DNA of 30,619 nt, from IMG/VR virus record IMGVR_UViG_3300011252_000171, positions 1-30,619 of that record. The stretch is one strand, 5' to 3'. Source of the stretch: a virus. Below the pieces are notes generated by a model. That model was given only the letters and a program-made list of their open reading frames with translations, had not been told where the DNA came from and did no database searches. Below are positions 13,252 through 18,753 of the stretch, in pieces (the first letter of the stretch is position 1; each line of letters begins with the position of its first letter). The position numbers were made by a program, and so were the translations under genes.

Positions 13252-13417
13252 CTTTGCCACTCAAATCTGTTGTAACCACGCGACCGCTTTTATATTTAAG
13301 TTCGCGATAATGGGTTGTTGGACTTTTTTGATAATAATATGAAAGTAATTTGTTATTATCTTCCTCTTGTGCAAGTTTTTTGCGTTGTTGCTCAACGACT
13401 GCCTTATGTTGTGTCAT
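13244..13417 (-). CDS. Hypothetical 57-aa basic protein
   Basis: ATG 13417 overlaps the previous stop as ATGA, with GGAGG upstream. The protein starts MTQHKAVVEQQRKKLAQEE (helix) and continues YYYQKSPTTHYRELKYKSGR. No domain. Coupling, Shine-Dalgarno and placement support it. Confidence 0.55.
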   Translation of the reverse strand: MTQHKAVVEQQRKKLAQEEDNNKLLSYYYQKSPTTHYRELKYKSGRVVTTDLSGKDE

Positions 13418-13662
13418 AAGTCCTCCTTATAATCGAAACCTTCTAACATAGCATCGGTTATTTTTTCATAATCGATAACGTCATCGGCTTCTAATGTATC
13501 AAATAATAATGCTATACCCCTTTCGACTCTATTACGATCCATACGTGCTAAATATTCTTCAGACGTTTGATCAGCTATATAAGGCTCTAAAGCAATAGCG
13601 ATCGTCGCAACAGCTCGTTCTATAGGGTTTAAATCAAACTTGGGTTTAGCTTTTCGTGGCAT
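13414..13662 (-). CDS. Hypothetical 82-aa protein
   Basis: The frame opens with GTG 13668, but ATG 13662 (MPRKAKPKFDLNPIERA) lies 5 nt after AGAAGG and is the better start. Basic N-terminus, then an acidic helical body (AVATIAIALEPYIADQTSEEYLARMDRNRVERGIALLF). No domain recognised. Confidence 0.6.
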   Translation of the reverse strand: MPRKAKPKFDLNPIERAVATIAIALEPYIADQTSEEYLARMDRNRVERGIALLFDTLEADDVIDYEKITDAMLEGFDYKEDL

Positions 13663-13900
13663 CTTCACCTTCTTTTTTGAAACGGTTAATCATCGTATCG
13701 AAAATATCGTTAATCGCAACAGGTTCTTTTGTTTTGATCACGTTAGCTTCGACTTCGAGTTTTTTAATACGTTGTATCAACATATTATTCACATCGAGTT
13801 GTGTTTGCATAAACTCTTGTGTCGAGCGTTGCGTTTGTACTAATAAATCGAGGCTTTGTGTAAGCGTATCGATCATTTGTAGTATTTCATTCTTTTCCAT
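13646..13900 (-). CDS. Coiled-coil hypothetical protein (84 aa)
   Basis: Long amphipathic helix (MEKNEILQMIDTLTQSLDLL continuing through QTQRSTQEFMQTQL, NNMLIQRIKKLEVE), then a short C-terminal helix. Perfect AGAAAGGAG Shine-Dalgarno. It is the first clear protein of the operon that ends with MazG, lying about 320 nt from the promoter at 14226-14255. That leaves a long, structured leader. Function unknown. Confidence 0.62.
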   Translation of the reverse strand: MEKNEILQMIDTLTQSLDLLVQTQRSTQEFMQTQLDVNNMLIQRIKKLEVEANVIKTKEPVAINDIFDTMINRFKKEGEDATKS

Positions 13901-13917
13901 CTATTTCTCCTTTCTTA

Positions 13918-14219
13918 TTAATAAACTGTTGGCGGTGTTTTGTGATAGACCGCCATCTATCACCAAATTCATATTTAGACTCCCGCTCTTGGTGCTGGAG
14001 AGTAAAAAAGTGTGGTGATGAGAGGATCTCGGTTTCCGCATATACCTCCGTTCATCCTAACCGACTCGAAAGTACAGGCTTTTACAAGGATCGGGACATC
14101 ACCACGGTTTTGAGCCAGAGAGGTGAGCGGTCTAACTAAAAAACTCCGCTCGGTATCATTATTTAATGGAGTAATCATATGAATCTCTCTGGACTTATCA
14201 AACTTGTTCTAGTAAACAT
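13918..14219 (-). ncRNA. Candidate structured RNA or long structured leader with pseudoknots
   Basis: About 300 nt between a strong promoter and the next Shine-Dalgarno, roughly half G+C (31/60 and 29/60 in 13981-14040 and 14041-14100) against AT-rich surroundings. Complementary pairs: 14185-14192 with 14115-14122 (8 bp); 14146-14151 with 14125-14130 (6 bp); 14097-14105 with 14012-14020 (9 bp); 13998-14003 with 13979-13984 (6 bp). Its loop 13989-13994 pairs with 13961-13966. The stem 13956-13963/13942-13949 (8 bp) has a 6-nt loop 13950-13955 perfectly complementary to 13930-13935: a compact H-type pseudoknot just before the Shine-Dalgarno. A 67-codon frame (14178-13975) is open across it but looks unlike other proteins here. 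Strand is assigned from the promoter. Confidence 0.5.
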
Positions 14220-14225
14220 ACTTAT

Positions 14226-14255
14226 AGTATAAAGTACGAAAGTTAGCAAAGTAAA
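14226..14255 (-). promoter_or_regulatory. Promoter of the shared family upstream of the structured RNA
   Basis: Minus strand AGTGCTTTACTTTGC with TTTACT (14255-14250), 18 bp, TATACT (14231-14226). The predicted start at about 14219 is where the structured region begins. Confidence 0.75.
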
Positions 14256-14261
14256 GCACTA

Positions 14262-14450
14262 CTAAGACCCCCGCATTCGTGCCATAGTTTTTGTTTTTCG
14301 ATATATTGCACGACCGCATTTAGGATCTAAAAAGATCGTAGGTAGTAAAGTACCAAACCGATCTTTTGTTTGTACGTGTTTAGCGTCTCGCCAATCAGCT
14401 CCACCTGTTGCTAAAACTTTGCGTAATAATTTAGCTTTCTTTAAGTTCAT
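14262..14450 (-). CDS. Hypothetical 62-aa basic protein
   Basis: MNLKKAKLLRKVLATGG, then RDAKHVQTKDRFGTLLPTIFLDPKCGRAIYRKTKTMARM. The opening (MNLK-x-AK-x-LRK) and the R-x-IYR-x-x-K element are familiar from small basic proteins of other phages, function unknown. It overlaps the lipoprotein gene by 20 nt. The promoter at 14226 lies just past its stop. Confidence 0.62.
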   Translation of the reverse strand: MNLKKAKLLRKVLATGGADWRDAKHVQTKDRFGTLLPTIFLDPKCGRAIYRKTKTMARMRGS

Positions 14451-14643
14451 AATCTATTTCCATACATTTTGACCATTGGTCTTGGTTAACTTCTTCAGGA
14501 TAGGTTGTATACAACTTATCCCGACATTCTTCAAACTGTTTACGCCAAGCCGCAGGATCATATCGATCGTTCCATTCCTTAGTTTCTGGAACGTATGCCG
14601 CACAGCCTGTAATGATAAATACTGTTAATAATCGATAAATCAT
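14431..14643 (-). CDS. Small lipoprotein (70 aa)
   Basis: Short signal MIYRLLTVFIITGC with lipobox IITGC (Cys14), then YVPETKEWNDRYDPAAWRKQFEECRDKLYTTYPEEVN. Two further Cys (C37 in EECRD, C60 in SKCME) may form a disulfide. The mature protein would be about 57 residues on a membrane. Possible roles include superinfection exclusion or a second o-spanin-like protein; neither is supported beyond the lipobox. ATGA-type overlap with the upstream gene. Confidence 0.62.
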   Translation of the reverse strand: MIYRLLTVFIITGCAAYVPETKEWNDRYDPAAWRKQFEECRDKLYTTYPEEVNQDQWSKCMEIDYELKES

Positions 14644-14957
14644 AATTCGTCTGACAGAATATTGTTGGGTAAATCGACATAAGGTAGATTGTTATAATCT
14701 TCGTATTCCATATCTAAAAAGAATCGCTCGTTTGCTTCTGGATCAGGTCCTGGAATTACAAACATAGCTCTAACTTCTACATCGTTATGATCTAAAGTGT
14801 AAGTAATCGGAAGTTTGACTTCTTCTAAATCGTAGCCTAATTCGAGTAAAGCTCCGTTAACAATCCCTACGTCAGGGTATCTGTTTTTGCCAGAATCTTC
14901 GGCTTTTTGTGTAAGAGTTTCTAATATCTCAACCGTTGCATATTTAACTTGTGCCAT
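14640..14957 (-). CDS. Hypothetical 105-aa acidic protein
   Basis: N-terminal helix (ATVEILETLTQKAEDSG), then strands (KLPITYTLDHNDVEVRAMFVIPGPDPE) and an acidic end. GGGGA precedes ATG 14957, and the gene overlaps its neighbours at both ends. No domain recognised. Confidence 0.6.
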   Translation of the reverse strand: MAQVKYATVEILETLTQKAEDSGKNRYPDVGIVNGALLELGYDLEEVKLPITYTLDHNDVEVRAMFVIPGPDPEANERFFLDMEYEDYNNLPYVDLPNNILSDEL

Positions 14958-15147
14958 CTTTTTCCCCTATAAGATTATCGATTGCTTCATACATAACGTT
15001 ATGTACTGCTTTTTCAAAAAGCTCAGCATCCTCGTTTTTAATTTCAATAAACGGATCTTTTAACATTGCGTGTATTACGTGTCGTGCTAAAACTGCTACG
15101 TTGGTTTTAAACGTTAATCCGTTTTGTTTAGTTATTTCTATTTCCAT
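14944..15147 (-). CDS. Hypothetical 67-aa protein
   Basis: MEIEITKQNGLTFKTNVAVLARHVIHAMLKDPF then EIKNEDAELFEKAVHNVMYEAIDNLIGE: strand-strand-helix-helix pattern. TAGGGGA precedes the ATG. The gene starts 12 nt past the terminator of the upstream unit and no family promoter lies before it, so it depends on read-through or on an unseen promoter. Confidence 0.6.
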   Translation of the reverse strand: MEIEITKQNGLTFKTNVAVLARHVIHAMLKDPFIEIKNEDAELFEKAVHNVMYEAIDNLIGEKDGTS

Positions 15148-15158
15148 CGTTTTCCCCT

Positions 15159-15194
15159 AAAAAATAAGTGCACAACAAACATTGTTATGCACTT
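15159..15194 (-). terminator. Rho-independent terminator after the 123-aa winged-helix-like gene
   Basis: 7-bp outer stem AAGTGCA/TGCACTT (15166-15194) plus a 5-bp inner stem AACAA/TTGTT with one mismatch between, followed by a T-rich run on the minus strand, 7 nt past the stop. Confidence 0.85.
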
Positions 15195-15200
15195 AACAGA

Positions 15201-15572
15201 TTATACCTTTGCGAAGTAGCCTTCATCAACAAGTCTTTTCGCATAAAATCTAAAGATTCTAAGCGGGTCTTGACCTGTAGTCAGATTGCCTTGCTTTACT
15301 GCAAGAGATACTAGATCTTGTGCTGTAAAACTAGCAGAGTCTAAATCACTCTTTTTAGCTTCACTAACAGTTAAGATCAAGGCTCTCATCTGCGGAGTAA
15401 AACCTTTGGCTTCAGGAACTTTGCCTATGAACTTATATAAAGTTCTAGAAGCTCCTTTGCCTGTTGAACTAGGCTTCGGGACTGCTGTCACTTTAGCTTT
15501 GCTCAAAGGTTTTGTTACTGCTTTCGCAGGAACTCTCTTTGCAGAGGTAGATGTAGATGTTGCTGTTTGCAT
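15201..15572 (-). CDS. Winged-helix-like DNA-binding protein, paralogue 3 (123 aa)
   Basis: The open frame reaches 15599, but ATG 15572 (MQTATSTSTSAKRVPAK) sits right after the perfect AGAAAGGAG and is the start. The first 45 residues are a Lys/Ala/Pro/Ser tail like those of nucleoid-binding proteins. The domain KGFTPQMRALILTVSEAKKS ... FTAQDLVSLAVKQG ... QDPLRIFRFYAKRLVDEGYF matches the other two paralogues in order and spacing. Single-gene unit with family promoter (15630-15658) and terminator. A histone-like or regulatory DNA-binding role is inferred. Confidence 0.7.
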   Translation of the reverse strand: MQTATSTSTSAKRVPAKAVTKPLSKAKVTAVPKPSSTGKGASRTLYKFIGKVPEAKGFTPQMRALILTVSEAKKSDLDSASFTAQDLVSLAVKQGNLTTGQDPLRIFRFYAKRLVDEGYFAKV

Positions 15573-15629
15573 ATCTTTCTCCTTTCTTTTGGTTAACAAA
15601 TTCTAACTTGCGTTAGAACAACTATTACA

Positions 15630-15658
15630 AGTATGCCTACGAAATACGTGAAAGTAAA
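15630..15658 (-). promoter_or_regulatory. Promoter of the shared family (123-aa gene)
   Basis: Minus strand AGTGCTTTACTTTCAC with TTTACT (15658-15653), 17 bp, CATACT (15635-15630). Confidence 0.73.
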
Positions 15659-15690
15659 GCACTATAACGAGTACCTCATAGGCAGACTGT

Positions 15691-15951
15691 TTACAAGCTA
15701 CGCCAAACGCGGACGCCTGAGATTTCGTTTTCTAAACGATATCTAATGACGAACTTCCATTCGGGTTCTTGTTTTTTGCCAAAGCCTCGACTGGCTTGAG
15801 CTAAACGGTTCTTCATTCGCTGAGAGTTATCGCTTGGGCTAAGTGGGAAGAAGATCGAGTCTCCTACTTTCATCTTAGCAAACGGATAGCTTGTCTGCGA
15901 ACGTTGATCCTCAGGTAAAGGTATACCTGATTCGATTATAGGTTCTTGCAT
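15691..15951 (-). CDS. Hypothetical 86-aa protein (KVGDSxFxP family)
   Basis: KMKVGDSIFFPLSP ... SQRMKNRLAQASRGFGKKQEPEWKFVIRYR ... GVRVWR. This pattern (KVGDS, a short Arg/Ala helix, G-K, then a strand ending GVRVWR) is common to a small phage protein family of unknown function. The fold is probably a small beta-barrel or AP2/wHTH-like DNA binder, which is inference. The start overlaps the previous stop as TAATG. Confidence 0.65.
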   Translation of the reverse strand: MQEPIIESGIPLPEDQRSQTSYPFAKMKVGDSIFFPLSPSDNSQRMKNRLAQASRGFGKKQEPEWKFVIRYRLENEISGVRVWRSL

Positions 15952-16190
15952 TAGTGCACCTCCTTAGGTGGGTCGGAAAACTCAACTAGACCTTTTTCTT
16001 CTAGGAAGTTTTTCCAGAACATTAAAATTAATGATTGATCGGTAATACCGTGTAATTCTTGACAGCCTTGAGCAATCATCGTATCACGTATGACGGAAGC
16101 TAACTCATCGTTAGCTCCCTCATACAATGCTGACCAGACCATGGCTAAAACTTCACCATCGACTAAATATGATTTAGGGTCTCTCGGCAT
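15951..16190 (-). CDS. Hypothetical 79-aa protein
   Basis: Helical, acidic (VDGEVLAMVWSALYEGANDELASVIRDTMIAQG), with a Trp in WKNFLEEKGLVEF. Coupled by TAATG to the DUF932 gene upstream and to the 86-aa gene downstream. No domain recognised. Confidence 0.58.
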   Translation of the reverse strand: MPRDPKSYLVDGEVLAMVWSALYEGANDELASVIRDTMIAQGCQELHGITDQSLILMFWKNFLEEKGLVEFSDPPKEVH

Positions 16191-17224
16191 TATGCAGCCT
16201 CCGCATATTTCACAGCTAAATCTAAGGCTTTAGCTTTACGATTAGCCGCAGCACCAAACCATGAACTATGTAAAGCGTTGCCTTCGGTTACAGACTCACG
16301 TAAATGGTCTTCAACGTAGGTGACAGCATTCAATGCTCCCCACCACGTACCTTTAGCAGACTTCAGGTTTGCACCTGGAGACTGTTCTAGAGCATCGACA
16401 GCAAGAAGTGGAAACTTGTTAAATTTCTCAACAAGAGGTTCTTGCATACCTATCAACTTACCTTCAGCTTTGAGCTGTTGGTCGTGTCTATAAGCAGCAA
16501 TCATATCAGGTTGATAAATATCACCTACAAACTCAAGAAACTGAGAATGTTTAGCTTTCTTCTTAGAGAGTAAGTTTGCAGCTTCTCTAAACTCTGTCAT
16601 ACGTTCAGCAGATAGCCCTAGAGCTTCTTCTGCGATCTGTATAACATCGTCATCGAATGCTTTAACGTGTGGCATACGGAAGGACGCTGTGCCACCGTGT
16701 TGTAAAGCCATCGTTAAAGTGTTGTTGCAAACAACTCTGATAGGTGTCAACTTAATAGTCATTGCTCGACCAACGATATGTGGTTGGTTGATAAGCAAAT
16801 AACCTTTAATAAGGTCGTCACCCGCTAGTTCGAAGTCTTCTGAGATTTTAGCTAAACCCCAAATTTCTCCACCGTCTTTCAAACTACCTGCGGTTTCCAT
16901 GGTCATATGACCAGCATCCGTAAAGCGTTTAAAGAATTTGAATACGTCTTCATTCTGTATAGGGACATAGTCTCTACCACAATGCGATAGTATTCGGTTA
17001 TCGCTATCTCGAACAACGTGGAAGGTATTTTCCGCTTGGATAAGACCAACATCGTCACTCCACTCAGGAGCGTCTATAGTATAACTAGGACGTTTGCTAA
17101 CTGTCCAGTCTAACTGAGCCGCTTTCTGCATTTCAGATGGTTTAAGGTTAGAATCAACCTCGACACCTAATCCGTGCCAAGGTACATCCCCCGTCCAAGC
17201 CATCGTTTCTACTTGGTGTGCCAT
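16190..17224 (-). CDS. DUF932 phage/plasmid-like protein
   Basis: The frame opens at 17248, but ATG 17224 (MAHQVETMAWTGDVPWHGLG) follows a perfect AGAAAGGAG and is the start, giving 344 aa. The opening, with GDVPWHGLG, and the block WTVSKRPSYTID, followed by RVVCNNTLTMALQ, are hallmarks of the DUF932 family found on phages and plasmids. Function is not established; the family is often proposed to be an early DNA-metabolism or regulatory factor. It heads a three-gene operon behind the best consensus promoter of the window. Confidence 0.85.
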   Translation of the reverse strand: MAHQVETMAWTGDVPWHGLGVEVDSNLKPSEMQKAAQLDWTVSKRPSYTIDAPEWSDDVGLIQAENTFHVVRDSDNRILSHCGRDYVPIQNEDVFKFFKRFTDAGHMTMETAGSLKDGGEIWGLAKISEDFELAGDDLIKGYLLINQPHIVGRAMTIKLTPIRVVCNNTLTMALQHGGTASFRMPHVKAFDDDVIQIAEEALGLSAERMTEFREAANLLSKKKAKHSQFLEFVGDIYQPDMIAAYRHDQQLKAEGKLIGMQEPLVEKFNKFPLLAVDALEQSPGANLKSAKGTWWGALNAVTYVEDHLRESVTEGNALHSSWFGAAANRKAKALDLAVKYAEAA

Positions 17225-17290
17225 AATTTTCTCCTTTCTAATGTGCATGGCTGCACTGGTTAATCACGTAGCCTATTAGCTACTTTTATC

Positions 17291-17319
17291 ATTATAGGTA
17301 CGAAAACTACGAAAGTAAA
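17291..17319 (-). promoter_or_regulatory. Promoter of the shared family (DUF932 operon), best consensus
   Basis: Minus strand AGTGCTTTACTTTCG with TTTACT (17319-17314), exactly 17 bp, TATAAT (17296-17291). The -35 lies inside the last codons (SALLS) of the upstream nuclease gene. Confidence 0.82.
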
Positions 17320-17696
17320 GCACTAACAAGAGCGTCCCAATCGTAAGGAATCGTAAGAGTCACAAGAGCTTTTGATTTATATCCAGTTTTAACGAGGTCT
17401 TGAATACCTGTAAGACTGTCAATATGGTAGAGCTTGATCTCATCGTTTTTACGAGCCATAACGAAAACTTGACCACCAAACGATGCACGTTTCGCTAACC
17501 ACGATATTTGCATAGGGCGTAGAGTAAGAGCATTACCTGAATGTATTTCTTTTAGCTCAATCCAGAACTCTTTACCTTTGGCACAACCGTTAACGTCAGG
17601 AACACCTGCTCCTGTCATACCTGTTTCAATTCGTTGTAAATGTATTTCAGGAAGATTTGATCTTAACAAGAGCCATAAATTTTTTTCTTTCGCCAT
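17307..17696 (-). CDS. VRR-NUC domain nuclease
   Basis: Small PD-(D/E)xK-type nuclease: RIETGMTGAGVPDVNGCAKGKEFWIELKEIHSG. The motif is GVPD (Asp34) followed by IELKE (Glu47, Lys49), then PMQISWLAKRASFGGQVFVMAR. Full length (129 aa) for stand-alone phage VRR-NUC proteins. These act on branched DNA (Holliday junction-like or flap structures) in recombination or debranching before packaging. The start overlaps the zinc-finger gene by 50 nt, so the two are co-transcribed. The 3' end carries the next operon's -35 box. Confidence 0.85.
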   Translation of the reverse strand: MAKEKNLWLLLRSNLPEIHLQRIETGMTGAGVPDVNGCAKGKEFWIELKEIHSGNALTLRPMQISWLAKRASFGGQVFVMARKNDEIKLYHIDSLTGIQDLVKTGYKSKALVTLTIPYDWDALVSALLS

Positions 17697-18363
17697 ATTT
17701 CATTTTACGGTAACGTTTCATAATCGAGCGTTTTGTTAAAATAGACCAACGTTCATTAAAAGAACGACTGTTTGCGTATTTTGCTCGTTTTCGATGTTTA
17801 GATACATTGGGTTCTCGCCACCAATAATTTCTCCATTTTTTCAATTTAAACGATAACGGATCAGGTTTGTATACAGTTCCGTCTGAGTATCTAGGTGTTG
17901 TATGTTCTTCATGTAATACACGTTCGAGCCACTCCATATCTTCTTGTACGTAAGGTTCATCAGTCGCTAAATATTCTATATGGTCTAAAATATCGTTATC
18001 TATAACCGCTTCGTCATAAGCACAACAAGACCAATTTTGATATTTATTTGATAATATCTGTTTACGTTTGCCTGATCCATAAGTTGAATGTGGGTCTTTA
18101 TTTTTAGAATACTGATATTGTTTTTGACAATCCTTAGAACAATAATTTAATAATCCAGTCTGACTCTTAAAAAACTCAATGGAACAATGTGCACACGATC
18201 GAGGAGCTTCTACATATAATCGTTTATGTTTATCTTGATCATGAAACTTAACGCTACATTTAGAACTACAAAACTTTCGTCTTTGTCCGTATAAAGGTTT
18301 CGAACATACCTTGCACTCTCCGTTGTTCGGTAGTTCTATTTGTGTGTTACTTGCTAAAAACAT
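17647..18363 (-). CDS. Double zinc-finger protein, 238 aa, possibly endonuclease-derived
   Basis: Two N-terminal C4 modules: CKVCSKPLYGQRRKFCSSKC (about residues 17-35) and CAHCSIEFFKSQTGLLNYCS...C. This C-x2-C ... F/Y-C-S-x2-C layout is typical of zinc-binding lead domains in HNH/GIY-YIG homing endonucleases and related DNA binders. The rest is very basic (SKHRKRAKYANSR, MKRYRKMKYGERKK) but no HNH or GIY-YIG core was found, so it may be a degenerate endonuclease or a different DNA/RNA-binding protein. The -10 of its promoter ends 8 nt from the ATG, suggesting a leaderless start. Confidence 0.62.
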   Translation of the reverse strand: MFLASNTQIELPNNGECKVCSKPLYGQRRKFCSSKCSVKFHDQDKHKRLYVEAPRSCAHCSIEFFKSQTGLLNYCSKDCQKQYQYSKNKDPHSTYGSGKRKQILSNKYQNWSCCAYDEAVIDNDILDHIEYLATDEPYVQEDMEWLERVLHEEHTTPRYSDGTVYKPDPLSFKLKKWRNYWWREPNVSKHRKRAKYANSRSFNERWSILTKRSIMKRYRKMKYGERKKFMALVKIKSS

Positions 18364-18371
18364 ATACCTTA

Positions 18372-18400
18372 AATATAAAAGGCAAAGTTTAGAAAGTAAA
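18372..18400 (-). promoter_or_regulatory. Promoter of the shared family (zinc-finger / VRR-NUC operon)
   Basis: Minus strand AGTGCTTTACTTTC with TTTACT (18400-18395), 17 bp, TATATT (18377-18372). Only 8 nt separate the -10 from ATG 18363. Confidence 0.72.
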
Positions 18401-18408
18401 GCACTGTC

Positions 18409-18753
18409 CTAGCCCGACCAGTCCCAACCAGTATGTGGAGCGGCTTTTTGGTTATTAGCAATAAGTTTGATGTCTCTTTCTTTTAACCAGTCATCGAAAG
18501 CACGTTTAGTCTGATCGAGGTCATCGTACATTGTTTTAAACTCAGACCATTTGTTTCTAGCAATCTGTGTACCGTAGTAGTAATCACCATCACCGAGTTT
18601 ACAACGTGTAATGATCTGCCACATACGTTGTTTTGTTAAATTATGCTCTCTACCCATTTGTTCTAGAGTCGTAGAGCTCTCTACCCATTGTTCGTACATT
18701 CGTCTGTACTTAATAGAGTATTCTTTAGCTTTTTCTTGTGAGATACCTTTCAT
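18409..18753 (-). CDS. Sigma-70 region-4-like helix-turn-helix protein
   Basis: The frame reaches 18777; ATG 18753 (MKGISQEKAKEYSIKY) overlaps the polymerase stop as ATGA with AAAGGA upstream, so 114 aa. YEQWVESSTTLEQMGREHNLTKQRMWQIITRCKLG resembles the sigma region 4.2 helix-turn-helix (TLEEIG-x-x-x-G/N-V/L-T-x-x-R-V/M-x-Q-I), the part that touches -35 DNA. No region 2 is present. It could alter promoter choice, or it could simply be a small DNA binder. Its operon position after the replicase is typical of nothing specific. Confidence 0.62.
   Translation of the reverse strand: MKGISQEKAKEYSIKYRRMYEQWVESSTTLEQMGREHNLTKQRMWQIITRCKLGDGDYYYGTQIARNKWSEFKTMYDDLDQTKRAFDDWLKERDIKLIANNQKAAPHTGWDWSG

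Noticed and set aside
13942-14139. Plus-strand 65-codon frame in the structured interval
   Set aside because: No promoter or Shine-Dalgarno on plus; explained by the same helices read on the other strand.
13975-14178. 67-codon minus frame within the structured interval
   Set aside because: Composition unlike neighbouring genes, weak ribosome site, and the interval is dominated by paired arms. Kept only as an alternative to the RNA. A second frame (KYEFGDRWRSITKHRQQ, about 13981-13925) looks protein-like but has no start; a frameshift in a real gene is possible but unproven.
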